From positions 62,001 to 126,000 of the forward strand of contig NZ_QJSX01000015.1 of the NCBI RefSeq assembly GCF_003217515.1: 64,000 nt of DNA. The letters run 5' to 3'. Shown here piece by piece: positions 34,800 through 45,842 of the stretch. The position numbers were made by a program, and so were the translations under genes. A model generated the notes under the pieces. It ran no database searches and was not told where the DNA came from. It saw only the letters and a program-made list of their open reading frames with translations. Source of the stretch: Deinococcus yavapaiensis KR-236. Lineage in GTDB: Bacteria > Deinococcota > Deinococci > Deinococcales > Deinococcaceae. How positions within the stretch are numbered: the first letter of the stretch is position 1; every line of letters begins with the position of its first letter.

Positions 34800-35636
34800 T
34801 CAACCGCGGCTCAAGAGCTCCTCGCGTCGAAACGTCTTGCGGCCCCGCGTCAAGAGCAGCAAGCCGAGAGCCCAGACCACCGCGCCGAAAACGGCGGCGA
34901 CGACGGGGCTGAGCGCGACGATCCCCGCGAACTGTCCGACGAGCAGCAGCACGATCGGAAGCACGACGAGACCGCTCGTTTGAAACGCTTCCTGAAAGGT
35001 GCTCACGCGTGCGGACACGAGGACGGTCGCGCCGAGTCCCAAGGCCGCCACGCCCGGCGCGACCCACAACGCGACGAGCAGGGTCGTGCCGTTGGGGTAG
35101 AACACGCTCTTCATGACAGGCCAACCTCCGACGTTCACGACGATGGTCGACAGCACGAAGCCCAGCAAGGTCACACCGAGCGCCGGAAGCCACGCGGCGA
35201 GCACCTTCGCCGTGAAGAGGTCGCGGTCGGACACGGGCGAGTGCAACAAGGCTTCCAAGGTGTGACGCTCCTTTTCGCCCGCGAAGCTGTCGGCGGCGAT
35301 GACGTTCGCGACCATCACCGGGACGAGCAGCATGAGGGGTGAAAGCAGATACGACGTGGCGATCAGCAGGATTTGCTGAGACGGAGGGCGCGACAGCAAA
35401 TCGCTGCGCAGCACGCTCGGCAAGCGGTCGAGAAAGGCTTGCAGATCGCCGAGGTTCGCCTGGGCGGGCGTCGTCACGAGCGGCGAAAGCAGCACTACCG
35501 CGAGCGGAATCACGACGAACAGCAAGGCGGGCAGCAGCACGAGGGGCAACATGACGGGCTTGCTGCGCAAGACCGCCGAAAGGTCCTTGCGCACGATCGC
35601 CCGCACCGCCCGCCAATCGAACGGAGGCGCGCTCAC
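34800..35636 (-). CDS. ABC-2 type transporter permease
   Basis: Membrane half of an ABC exporter (278 aa, about six helices). It begins with a cytosolic RAIVRKDLSAVLRSK and has the family segment DSFAGEKERHTLEALLHSPVSDRDLFTAKVLAAW. GTG start chosen because it overlaps the ATPase stop (GTGA); longer frames run into the ATPase gene. It is related to Na+/drug exporters such as NatB; substrate unknown. Confidence 0.87.
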   Translation of the reverse strand: MSAPPFDWRAVRAIVRKDLSAVLRSKPVMLPLVLLPALLFVVIPLAVVLLSPLVTTPAQANLGDLQAFLDRLPSVLRSDLLSRPPSQQILLIATSYLLSPLMLLVPVMVANVIAADSFAGEKERHTLEALLHSPVSDRDLFTAKVLAAWLPALGVTLLGFVLSTIVVNVGGWPVMKSVFYPNGTTLLVALWVAPGVAALGLGATVLVSARVSTFQEAFQTSGLVVLPIVLLLVGQFAGIVALSPVVAAVFGAVVWALGLLLLTRGRKTFRREELLSRG

Positions 35637-36574
35637 GCGACCACCGCTTCCCGTACGCCGTGCACCGCGAAGTACACGTCCTCCAAGGTCGGCGCGTGCG
35701 GATGCACCTCGTACACGCGCACGCTCGCCCCGAGCAAGACCGACAGCACGGCGGGCACCTCCACGCGGCCCGCCTCCACGGCGAGGTTCGCCGCGCCCGT
35801 CGCTTCGACGTTCCAGCGAGCGAGCGCTCTGAGTGCACCCTGCACGTCTTCGGGGTGCACGGTGATCTCGACGCGGCGCGTTTCGTAGCGTGCGCTGAGC
35901 TCTGCAGGCACACCGCTCAGCACCACTTTGCCGCGGGACAGGACGGCGACGCGGTCGCACAACCGCTCGGCGTCGCGCAAGTCATGCGTGCACAGCAACA
36001 CGGTACGGCCCTCGTCGCGGCTCCAGCGCACGATCGCGTCGTTCACGCTCTTGGCGCTCACCGGATCGAGTCCGGACGTCGGCTCGTCGAGGTACAGCAC
36101 TTCCGGCGCGTGCAAGGTCGCGCGGGCGATGGCGAGGCGCTGCTTCATGCCCTTGCTGAACGTCGATACGCGTGAGGCGGCCACCTCGGCGAGGTCGAAC
36201 GTTCGCAGAGCCGCGTCCACCCGGCGTTTCACCTCTCCGATGGGCACGCCGTACAAGTCGGCGAAGATGCCGAGGTTCTCGCGGGGCGTCAAGCGCTCCT
36301 CCAACGCGGGCGTTTCCGTCAGGACGCCCGTGCGGCGCCGTACGACGTCACCGCGCTCGACGGGGTCGAGGCCGAACACGCGCACGCTTCCCGAGGACGC
36401 GGCGAGCACGCCGTTGAGAAGGCGCACCGTCGTCGTTTTGCCCGCTCCGTTGTGGCCCAGCAAGCCGAAGACCTCACCGCGCTTCACGGTGAGGTCGAGA
36501 TGATCGACGGCGACCTTACCGCCGAATTGCCGCGTGAGGGCGCGCGTCTTGATGACGAACTCGGAAGAACTCAT
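35633..36574 (-). CDS. ABC transporter ATP-binding protein
   Basis: ATPase (313 aa) of the adjacent ABC-2 exporter. Walker A GHNGAGKTT, signature FSKGMKQRLAIARA, Walker B LYLDEPTSGLDP and the H-loop THDLRDAERL are all present. The C-terminal 90 residues form an extension typical of NatA/DrrA-type ATPases. It is the first gene of a two-gene operon. Confidence 0.93.
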   Translation of the reverse strand: MSSSEFVIKTRALTRQFGGKVAVDHLDLTVKRGEVFGLLGHNGAGKTTTVRLLNGVLAASSGSVRVFGLDPVERGDVVRRRTGVLTETPALEERLTPRENLGIFADLYGVPIGEVKRRVDAALRTFDLAEVAASRVSTFSKGMKQRLAIARATLHAPEVLYLDEPTSGLDPVSAKSVNDAIVRWSRDEGRTVLLCTHDLRDAERLCDRVAVLSRGKVVLSGVPAELSARYETRRVEITVHPEDVQGALRALARWNVEATGAANLAVEAGRVEVPAVLSVLLGASVRVYEVHPHAPTLEDVYFAVHGVREAVVA

Positions 36575-36580
36575 GACCTC

Positions 36581-36586
36581 AGGGTA
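36581..36586 (-). promoter_or_regulatory. -10 box (TACCCT) of the ABC exporter operon
   Basis: Six bases upstream of the ATG at 36574. Confidence 0.45.
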
Positions 36587-36621
36587 ACGAACGGCGGTCC
36601 TTCACGCGTCCGACGAAAGGC

Positions 36622-37344
36622 TCACGAGCCCACGTCGAGGCTGCCGTTGCTCGTTTCGACGTTCAGCGTCGCCGCTCCCCGGCCGACCTTGTGGGCCGTG
36701 AAAGCGTGACGTTCGGTGTCGACTTCGAAGGTCGGCAGGTTCACGACGAGGCTGCCGTTGCTCGTCTTCCCGGTCACGTTCAAGCCACCTTCGGCTTCGA
36801 GGCCGCGAATGCGAACGCTGCCGTTCGAGGACACGACGACGTTTTGCGAATCGGCGGCCAGGGCGACGTCCTCGATGGTGACGCGTCCGTTGCTGGTCTC
36901 GGCCCGCAGCTCGCCGTGCGCGGCGCGCACGTCGACACTGCCGTTGCTCGTCTTCGCCGTGACGTCCTTCGCGGGACCCGTGACTTCGATGTCGCCGTTG
37001 CTCGACTCGAGGTTCAATACGATGTCTTTCGGCAAGGCGAGGCGAAAGCTCACGCCTCGGTTCATCGCCCATACGTTCTTCTTCACGCCGCGCACCACGA
37101 GCGTGGCGCCTTCGCGTGCCACGCTCATCTCGGCTTCCCCGCGCACTTCCGCCGTGACGGTCGGGCGCTTCGAGCCACTCGTGACGGTCACGGATCCGTT
37201 GAAAGTCTCGACGCGGACTTCCCGCACGCCCGAGAAGTCCAACGCCTGCCGCTGCGTGCGCACCGCCGACCCGTCGACGAGAGAGCAGGCAGAGAGGGCG
37301 AGCATTCCGAGGGCGGCCAATCCGATGAAGTTCGTTCGTGACAT
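36622..37344 (-). CDS. DUF4097 beta-solenoid lipoprotein
   Basis: A 240-aa exported lipoprotein with a lipobox (LSAC near residue 20). The rest is a right-handed beta-solenoid-like run built on repeated Ser-Asn-Gly turns: FNGSVTV, SSNGDIEV, TSNGSVDV, TSNGRVTI, SSNGSVRI, TSNGSLVV, TSNGSLDV. It matches the DUF4097/DUF2807 adhesin-like families, function unknown. AAGGAG sits six bases before the second of two close ATGs, which is used here. It precedes the ABC exporter operon on the same strand. Confidence 0.83.
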   Translation of the reverse strand: MSRTNFIGLAALGMLALSACSLVDGSAVRTQRQALDFSGVREVRVETFNGSVTVTSGSKRPTVTAEVRGEAEMSVAREGATLVVRGVKKNVWAMNRGVSFRLALPKDIVLNLESSNGDIEVTGPAKDVTAKTSNGSVDVRAAHGELRAETSNGRVTIEDVALAADSQNVVVSSNGSVRIRGLEAEGGLNVTGKTSNGSLVVNLPTFEVDTERHAFTAHKVGRGAATLNVETSNGSLDVGS

Positions 37345-37434
37345 GAGCATCTCCTTGTGCCTCGATTGTCGTGCGTGCGCCGCGCCGCGCCCTCGGCCGG
37401 ACGGACGGCCCGCGTCTCGTCCTTAAGTCGCATT

Positions 37435-37477
37435 CGCCATCGTGCCGATTCGCGATCGTCTCGGCGGACTCTAGAGT
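37435..37477 (+). promoter_or_regulatory. Promoter of the phosphotransferase gene with shared 15-base box
   Basis: A 15-base box CGCCATCGTGCCGAT (37435-37449) lies 37 bases upstream of a TAGAGT -10 box (37472-37477), which is five bases before the ATG. The identical box is found 36 bases upstream of the identical -10 box of the next gene. Confidence 0.6.
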
Positions 37478-37482
37478 GCGGC

Positions 37483-38448
37483 ATGCCACCGAATTCGGAA
37501 GACGCGGACGAAGCGCGGCCTCTACTCGAAGCGACCGTGCGCCGCTTCGTCTCGCCGCACGCCGACATCGTTCGTCACGAGACGCGAAGGCGTCCCGTTC
37601 AAGCGTCCACCTCCGACGTCGTGCATCACGAATTGCTCGTTCGAACGAACGCGCACGAGCCTCCTCGGACCGTGGGGCTCGTGACGAAGCGCGCTCCCCT
37701 CGCCGAGCGCCGTGTCCTTCGCTTGCTGGGCGAAGTCGTTCCCGACCTCGTGCCCTTCAGTCACACCTTCGACCTCTCCACGAACGACGTGGCGTGGACG
37801 TGCATGGAGGACTTGGGCAGCGTGACACGTCCGAACTCGCTCGCACCGATCGACCTCGCCGTGTTCGACAGCGAGGCGCGCGGCCTCGCCCGCATTCATG
37901 CGGCCTTCCTAGACCGCACGAACGACCTCGACTGGCTCCCCACGATCGACCGAGCGTACTTCGAACGCTGCATCCACGAGTGGTTCTGGCGTCCCGCGTG
38001 GGAGCGTGCGTTGTCGAACGACGACTTCCGAGCCGAGTTCGCGAGCGCCATACCGGTCGTGGAACACGCCGCCGCGACGATCGTCGACGAGATGGCGGCC
38101 TTGAACGCCGAGGAGGGCGCGCGCACCCTCACGCACACGGACCTGCACCCGTCGAACGAGTTGCTGCGCGACGGCGAGGTCCACTTCATCGATTGGGGCG
38201 CCGCGCACGTGGGAACGCTGTATCTCGACATTCCCCACTTGTTTCACACGCCCGAGTTGGCGGCGCGTTACCGCGGCGCTCTGGAGCGCCGCGACGTGCT
38301 CGTGTCGCCCTCGGACTTCGAGGAGCGTTACCGCGTCGCCGCCCGCTACACCGCCTTGAGGTACATGTGGTGGACGCTCGACGAGTGGCTCTCGGATCGT
38401 TCGGCGAGCGTTTGGGTACGGCATTACCTCGATCGTCTGACCTCGTGA
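37483..38448 (+). CDS. Aminoglycoside-phosphotransferase-family protein
   Basis: Kinase-like phosphotransferase (321 aa) with the catalytic loop LTHTDLHPSNELLRDGEVHFIDWGAAHVG (split as HTDLHPSN and IDWG), standard for APH/choline-kinase-like enzymes. The substrate is unknown; resistance is only one possibility. Its promoter box is duplicated before the neighbouring S66 peptidase gene, so the two are probably co-controlled. The ATG is supported by the five-base spacing to the TAGAGT box. Confidence 0.85.
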   Translation: MPPNSEDADEARPLLEATVRRFVSPHADIVRHETRRRPVQASTSDVVHHELLVRTNAHEPPRTVGLVTKRAPLAERRVLRLLGEVVPDLVPFSHTFDLSTNDVAWTCMEDLGSVTRPNSLAPIDLAVFDSEARGLARIHAAFLDRTNDLDWLPTIDRAYFERCIHEWFWRPAWERALSNDDFRAEFASAIPVVEHAAATIVDEMAALNAEEGARTLTHTDLHPSNELLRDGEVHFIDWGAAHVGTLYLDIPHLFHTPELAARYRGALERRDVLVSPSDFEERYRVAARYTALRYMWWTLDEWLSDRSASVWVRHYLDRLTS

Positions 38449-38457
38449 CGGCCCATG

Positions 38458-38499
38458 CGCCATCGTGCCGATGAACTTGGGCATCGCCGTCGGTAGAGT
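38458..38499 (+). promoter_or_regulatory. Promoter of the S66 peptidase gene with the same 15-base box
   Basis: The box CGCCATCGTGCCGAT (38458-38472) is followed 36 bases on by TAGAGT (38494-38499), five bases before the ATG at 38505. Confidence 0.6.
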
Positions 38500-38504
38500 G
38501 CGAC

Positions 38505-39542
38505 ATGCCCGAGTTCATCAAGCCTTCCCGGTTACAGCGCGGAGATACCGTCGCGAGCGTCAGCTTGTCGAGCGGGTTCGTCACCGAGGTGCCGCACCGC
38601 TACGAAGCGGGCAAGCGGCAACTCCGAGACGCGTTCGGATTGCAAGTCGTCGAAGCTCCGAACGCGTTGCGAGGCGCCGAGTACTTGCACCGTCATCCGC
38701 AAGCTCGAGCGGACGACCTTCACTGGGCCTTGGAGAATCCCGAGGTGCGCGGCATCTTCAGCGTCATCGGCGGGGACGACTCGGTTCGACTCCTGCCGCA
38801 CCTCGACCTCGACCTCATCCGCCGCTTTCCGAAGGTCATGCTGGGCTTCTCGGACACGACGATCACGTTGATGCAGTTTCTCAGGGCGGGTGTGCACGCC
38901 TTTTACGGTCCGGCGATTCTGACCGACCTCGCCGAGAACGCCGGCATCCGCGATTTCGTGGCGAGAGGCGTGAGGCGAGCCTTGTTCGACGCCCGACCGT
39001 TCGGTCTCGAAGCGGCGAGCGAGTGGACGGAAGAGCACGTGGACTGGCGCGACGAGGCACGTCAGGAGCAGCCTCGTTCCTTTCAGCCCAGCGACGGTTG
39101 GGTGTGGCTCGGCGGCCGAAAGCGCGTCGAGGGCCACCTCGTGGGTGGGTGTCTGGAGGTGCTCGACATGCTCAACGGCACGCCCGGTTGGCCCGAGGCT
39201 CGGCTGTGGGACGGCGCGATCTTGTGCCTGGAGACGAGCGAGGACGTTCCGCCTCCCTCGCAAGTCGGCTACTGGCTGCGGAACTTCGGAGCGCAAGGCA
39301 TCTTGGGCAAAGCGTCGGGACTGCTGATGTCGCGCCCGAAGGCGTACACGCCCGATATGACGAGCCGTTTGTACGACTGGGTGAAGCGCGTCGCTTGGGA
39401 GTTCGGGCGTGAAGACTTGCCGATCGTCGCGAACATGGACTTCGGCCATACGTCTCCGCAACTCACGCTTCCGCTCGGTGCGAAGGTCGTCATCGATCCG
39501 ACCAAGGCTACCGTGGACGTGCTGGAAGCTGGGGTTTCGTAA
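38505..39542 (+). CDS. S66 serine carboxypeptidase, LD-carboxypeptidase/MccF-like
   Basis: A 345-aa peptidase of the family that includes LdcA (trims murein tetrapeptides) and MccF (inactivates microcin C by cleaving its peptide bond). The nucleophile is the Ser in MLGFSDTT; the catalytic Glu and His fit LCLETSED and ANMDFGHTSPQ. The length and the RYxAGKRQL, AEYLHRHPQARADDL start are closer to MccF-type than to LdcA. Function is uncertain between murein recycling and detoxification. Confidence 0.85.
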   Translation: MPEFIKPSRLQRGDTVASVSLSSGFVTEVPHRYEAGKRQLRDAFGLQVVEAPNALRGAEYLHRHPQARADDLHWALENPEVRGIFSVIGGDDSVRLLPHLDLDLIRRFPKVMLGFSDTTITLMQFLRAGVHAFYGPAILTDLAENAGIRDFVARGVRRALFDARPFGLEAASEWTEEHVDWRDEARQEQPRSFQPSDGWVWLGGRKRVEGHLVGGCLEVLDMLNGTPGWPEARLWDGAILCLETSEDVPPPSQVGYWLRNFGAQGILGKASGLLMSRPKAYTPDMTSRLYDWVKRVAWEFGREDLPIVANMDFGHTSPQLTLPLGAKVVIDPTKATVDVLEAGVS

Positions 39543-39558
39543 GGCGGATCGTCACGAG

Positions 39559-39592
39559 AAAAAGGCGACCCTTACATGAGGGTCGCCTTTTT
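39559..39592. terminator. Bidirectional terminator between the S66 gene and the V-ATPase operon
   Basis: Perfect 14-bp stem (39559-39572 with 39579-39592) with a TACATG loop, an A-run before it and a T-run after it, so it works in both directions. Confidence 0.92.
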
Positions 39593-39601
39593 TCGTTCGG
39601 A

Positions 39602-40282
39602 TCAGTCCGCAGCCGTGTTCGCGTAGCTTCCGGCTTGCACGCCGATCGTCGCGGCTTCTTCGGCTTCGCGTTCGAGCTTCGCCTTGATCTTCTTGAGGCG
39701 GAAGGACTCTTCGCGTTCGCGTTGGTCCAAGACACCGCGGATGAAGCGGATGTCGTCTTGAATGCCGGGCACGACGACTTGCTCCAGGGCGTTCACGCGG
39801 CGCGACGTCTTCTTAATTTCCTCGCCGATGCGGCGAAGCTTCGTCTCCGTCGCAGCGACTCGAATGATCGCCTGCATGACGCCTTGGAAATCCTCGGCGG
39901 CTTGAATCGTTCGCGGACCGACCGTGATCGGCGAGAAGTTCGCCGAGTTCTTCGCTTCCGGCAAGTTGATGCGGGGAACCTTCACGCCGTACACGCTTTG
40001 AATCTGCATGTGGACGTTCATTTCACCCGTGCTGGCGAGGCTGAGGCTCTCGACGGCTTCGGGCGTATCCCACGCTTTGGCGGAGAAGAGGGAGGTGTAC
40101 GCGCCCTTCGTGACGCGCGTGAGTTCCTCTCGGGCAGAGAGGGCGTCACGGACGAGCGCGAAGAATTCGCCGATGAGGGCGTCGCGCTTGCGCTTGAGGA
40201 GTTCCGCGCCGTTCGTGGCGAGCTTGAGCTGCGCCTTGGAGGCGAGGAGCGCGGTTCGGGTGGGGCTGATTTGTCCGGCCAT
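39602..40282 (-). CDS. atpD: V-type ATP synthase subunit D (central stalk)
   Basis: Rotor stalk protein (226 aa) linking the catalytic A3B3 ring to the membrane ring. It is long and helical, with the start ISPTRTALLASKAQLKLATNGAELLKRKRDAL (split) and the C-terminal ALEQVVVPGIQDDIRFIRGVLDQREREE typical of subunit D. It is the last gene of the operon, with GGAGG before the ATG and a strong terminator after it. Confidence 0.95.
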   Translation of the reverse strand: MAGQISPTRTALLASKAQLKLATNGAELLKRKRDALIGEFFALVRDALSAREELTRVTKGAYTSLFSAKAWDTPEAVESLSLASTGEMNVHMQIQSVYGVKVPRINLPEAKNSANFSPITVGPRTIQAAEDFQGVMQAIIRVAATETKLRRIGEEIKKTSRRVNALEQVVVPGIQDDIRFIRGVLDQREREESFRLKKIKAKLEREAEEAATIGVQAGSYANTAAD

Positions 40283-40346
40283 GAGTACCTCCGGGGATGA
40301 CGGGTGCGAGGAAGCCTATCCCTCACACCCTAGCATCCTCGTTTCC

Positions 40347-41755
40347 TTAGATCCGGTTGCCTCGCCACATCTCGTCGAGCTTGGTGCCGTAGAACTTGTC
40401 GATGGCGTCCTTGCCGATTCGGGTGAGCTGGCTTTGCGGCAGTTGCGACAAGATGCCCCACGCGACCGTCAAGGAGTCCTCGATGGAGCGGTCGGCGTTG
40501 CCTTGCCCGATGAAGTAGCTCTCGAACGCGTCGGCGAAGCGCAAGAACAGCTTGTCCGTCTCGGTGAGGGCGTCTTCACCGGTGATCGCGACGAGTTTGC
40601 GCAAGTCGAGGCCGTTGGCGTACGCCGCGAACAGCTGGTCGGACACGTTCTTGTGGTCGGCGCGCGTCTTGCCCTTGCCGATGCCGTTACCTTGCAGGCG
40701 CGACAGCGACGGCAGCGGGTTGATGGGCGGGTAGACGCCCTTGCCGTGCAGCGTGCGGTCGACGACGATCTGACCTTCCGTGATGTACCCGGTGAGGTCG
40801 GGAATGGGGTGCGTGATGTCGTCGTCGGGCATCGAGAGGATCGGAAGCTGCGTGACCGAGCCTTTCTTGCCTTCGATGACGCCCGCGCGCTCGTACAAGG
40901 ACGCGAGGTCCGTGTACATGTAGCCGGGGAAGCCGCGGCGACCCGGAATTTCTTCGCGCGCCCCGCCGATTTCACGCAGCGCCTCGCAGTAGTTCGTCAT
41001 GTCGGTGAGGATCACGAGGACGTGGTAATCGTGCTCGAACGCGAGGTACTCGGCGGTCGTGAGCGCCATGCGCGGCGTCAGCAAACGCTCGACGGCCGGG
41101 TCGTCCGCCTTGTTCAAGAAGAGGACCGAGCGCGCGAGGGCGCCGGTACGCTCGAATTCCTGCGTGAAGAACGACACTTCGCGTTGCGTCAGACCCATCG
41201 CGGCGAAGACGACGGCGAAGTCGCCTTCGTGGCCGGGCACCTTCGCTTGACGCGCGATCTGCGCGGCGAGTTCGTTGTGCGGCAGACCCGAGCCGGAGAA
41301 GATCGGAAGCTTTTGGCCACGAATGAGGCTGGTGTTGATGTCGATCGTCGAGATGCCCGTTTGGATGAACTCCTCGGGCTTCGCGCGCGACGCGGGATTC
41401 ATCGCCTGACCGTTGATGCCGAGTCGCTTTTCGGCGACGACGGCGGGCAGACCGTCGATGGGACGGCCGAGGCCGTCGAAGCGGCGGCCGATCATGTCAC
41501 GGCTGACACCGAGACGCGCCACGTCTTCGACGAGGCTCACGGACGCCGTGGCGAGGTCGAGGCCGCGCGTGTCTTCGAAGATCTGCACGATGGCGTACTC
41601 GTTCGAAACTTCGATGACTTGACCGCCACGCACGCGGTTCGTGCTGTCGCGAATTTCCACGATCGCGCCGTACGCGATGTCCGCGGCGTTGTTCACGAAC
41701 AAGAGGGGGCCGGAGATGTACGAGACGTCGTTGTATTCCTTCTTCAGCAAGCTCG

Positions 41756-41759
<4 letters not shown>
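40347..41759 (-). CDS. atpB: V-type ATP synthase subunit B
   Basis: Non-catalytic nucleotide-binding-fold subunit of the A3B3 hexamer (470 aa). It lacks a Walker A motif, as expected, and shows the family stretches IFSGSGLPHNELAAQIARQA, DMTNYCEALREIGGAREEIPGRRGFPGYMYTDLASLYERAG. The ATG overlaps the subunit A stop. Confidence 0.97.
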
Positions 41760-43513
<1,754 letters not shown>

Positions 43514-43548
43514 GAAAGAGTGCTCCTTGGAGAAAGGTCAGAAGGTTG

Positions 43549-43615
43549 AGGGTCGAGAGACGAGGGAGCGTGAAGAGCCATGAAGCTCTCGACCCTTGAC
43601 TCTGGACTCTCGACC
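43549..43615. promoter_or_regulatory. Hairpin spacer between atpF and atpA
   Basis: An 11-bp perfect stem (43549-43559 with 43586-43596), extendable with wobble pairs, and a competing second 3' arm (43607-43615) that can pair with the same 5' arm over 9 bp. It divides the operon into a membrane/stalk part and a catalytic part. Confidence 0.5.
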
Positions 43616-43618
43616 AAC

Positions 43619-43965
<347 letters not shown>

Positions 43966-43969
<4 letters not shown>

Positions 43970-44952
43970 GATTCGATGCTCACTTCGCGGCGCAGCGCTT
44001 CGGCAGGCACGCCGTAGAACTTGCCGCGCCCGATGAGGCGGAGCTTGGCGATCTCGATTTCCTTACGACGCAAGAAGTCCACGACGACACCTACACCGAG
44101 GGGATCTCCCATGGCGACGCTGCGGGCCGCTTCGTCTTGCATGCGGCGCGCGGCGATCTCGGCGTCCTCGAGGGTCGGCGCGTCGAGAATCGCCGACAGG
44201 CCGGGGGCGGCTCCGGCATCGCCGGCGACGGCGCGGGTGAATCCGCTCGCGTCGAGGTCCGAGCCGCCGCCCACGAACAGCGACGCGTCGACGCTTTGGC
44301 CGCGCAGGGCGCGGGCCGTGAGGGCGTTGGTGACGTCGATTTCGCGGCCGAGGTAGCGGCGGAGGCTCGTTTCTCGCGACACGCGCAGCGCGTGACGGTA
44401 GTAGCCTTGGTCGAGCGCCACCTCGAGGTCGAGCAGGCGGCCAGTAGAGTTGAACGCGGCGACGCCGTCTCTGAACGCGCGAGCGAGCGGGTGTCCCGTG
44501 AGGCCGATAGCCTGGGCGGCGCTGCCGAGATCGCCGGAGTTCGCCGCGCTTTGCAGGGCGCTGCGCTTGAGGCTTCCTCCGGGCACGAGACCCGACAGGA
44601 TGTTCTCGGCAGGACGACCCGACACGATGCCCCGCGCGAGGGTCTTGAGGTTGGTGAGGTCCCAGCGTCCGAGCAGGACGCCGATCTCGGTCTTCGAGTC
44701 ACCTTCGGCAAGGCGGTACACCTTGTTGACGGTGTTGAAGAAGTTGCGCGAAAGCGCTTCGTCGAGTTCGGTGAGTCCCGCGCCTTCGGTCGTGGCGTCG
44801 CCGAGATCGGCGGACACCTCGCTTTCGGACAGGACGCGCAGGAACTCTTGGAAGCTGCTCGCTTCGAGGGCCGCGTCGAGACGCCGCCCGTCGAGCAACT
44901 TGGTCCGCATAACCTTCACGCGGGCGTTAATGTAGCTGAAGTCGTCGGGCAT
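43966..44952 (-). CDS. atpC: V-type ATP synthase subunit C
   Basis: Socket protein (328 aa) connecting the central stalk to the membrane ring. Mostly helical, starting MPDDFSYINARVKVMRTKLL and ending KEIEIAKLRLIGRGKFYGVPAEALRREV, both typical of AtpC/Vma6 homologues. Its stop overlaps atpF and it starts nine bases after atpE. Confidence 0.93.
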
Positions 44953-44961
44953 GCGGCGTCC

Positions 44962-45519
44962 TTACTCGGCGAAGACCTGGGCGACTTGCGGCGCGATGGC
45001 GTCGCGAACGCGGGCGAGACGGCCGAGCAGCGTGTTCGTGATGCCGCTTTTGCCGCTCTTGCCCACCGCGCGTACGCCTCCGGAGACGGCCGGGTTGGGA
45101 CGCACCTCCAAGCCGGGCGCGAGTTCCATCGCGAGCGCGACGTCGGCGGGATTCACTTCGAGCGCTTCGATGTCACCGATCGCTTCACGTGCTTCGGCGA
45201 TGAGTCGCGAGAGGATTTCTCGGTACTCGGGCAAGCCCGTCACGCCTTGCAGTTGCTGTTCGGCGATTTCGAAGGCGCGCTTCATGCCCGAGTCGGAGGC
45301 GTTGAGGCGCGCGGCGCTGACTTCGAGCGTGGCGCTCGATTGGGCGCGCACGACTCCGGCCTGCAGTTGGCTGTCGAGCAGACGCTTGCGGCTGTCGAGC
45401 GTGGCTTGGGCCTGCTCGCTCGCAGCGCGCACGATGGCCTCGGCCTGCTCGCGCCCGGAAGCGCGAATGCGTTCGATCTCGGCGCGCGCTTCGTTTTCGA
45501 GAAGCTGATCGAGCGCCAT
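44962..45519 (-). CDS. atpE: V-type ATP synthase subunit E
   Basis: Peripheral stalk subunit (185 aa) that pairs with the G/H-type subunit. The N-terminal 100 residues are a charged helix/coiled coil (ARAEIERIRASGREQAEAIVRAA); the C-terminal part is the globular domain that binds subunit B. One base separates it from atpK, so cotranslation is likely. Confidence 0.93.
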   Translation of the reverse strand: MALDQLLENEARAEIERIRASGREQAEAIVRAASEQAQATLDSRKRLLDSQLQAGVVRAQSSATLEVSAARLNASDSGMKRAFEIAEQQLQGVTGLPEYREILSRLIAEAREAIGDIEALEVNPADVALAMELAPGLEVRPNPAVSGGVRAVGKSGKSGITNTLLGRLARVRDAIAPQVAQVFAE

Positions 45520-45520
45520 A

Positions 45521-45826
45521 TCAGATCAGGAAGAGCGCCAGGAAGCCGAAGATGACGAGGGTTTCCGGGAGCAGGAAGTAGATGAGGAGGCGGCCTGCTT
45601 GGCCGGGATCTTCGGCGACGGCGCCGACGAGGGCGGAACCGATGCGCGACTGCGCGATGCCCGTGCCCACGGCGCCGAGACCGAGCGCGAGACCTTGACC
45701 GATCGCCGTGAGGCCTTCGCCGAGGTTGGTGGAGCCCGCTTCGGCCGTACCCGCTTCTTGAGCGAGGGCGGCACCAGCGAGGGCGAGGACGAGGATGGCG
45801 GCCATGCGTTTGGTGTTCTTGTTCAT
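45521..45826 (-). CDS. atpK: V-type ATP synthase subunit K (membrane ring)
   Basis: Proteolipid of the rotating membrane ring (101 aa): a signal-like N-terminal helix (about 7-25), then a hairpin of two membrane helices (GLTAIGQGLALGLGAVGTGIAQ and LLIYFLLPETLVIFGFLALFLI, split) with the ion-binding Glu in LPETLV. The N-terminal segment is longer than in many c-subunits and is probably cleaved, as in Thermus. Confidence 0.95.
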   Translation of the reverse strand: MNKNTKRMAAILVLALAGAALAQEAGTAEAGSTNLGEGLTAIGQGLALGLGAVGTGIAQSRIGSALVGAVAEDPGQAGRLLIYFLLPETLVIFGFLALFLI

Positions 45827-45842
45827 ACGGTCTCCTAGAGGA

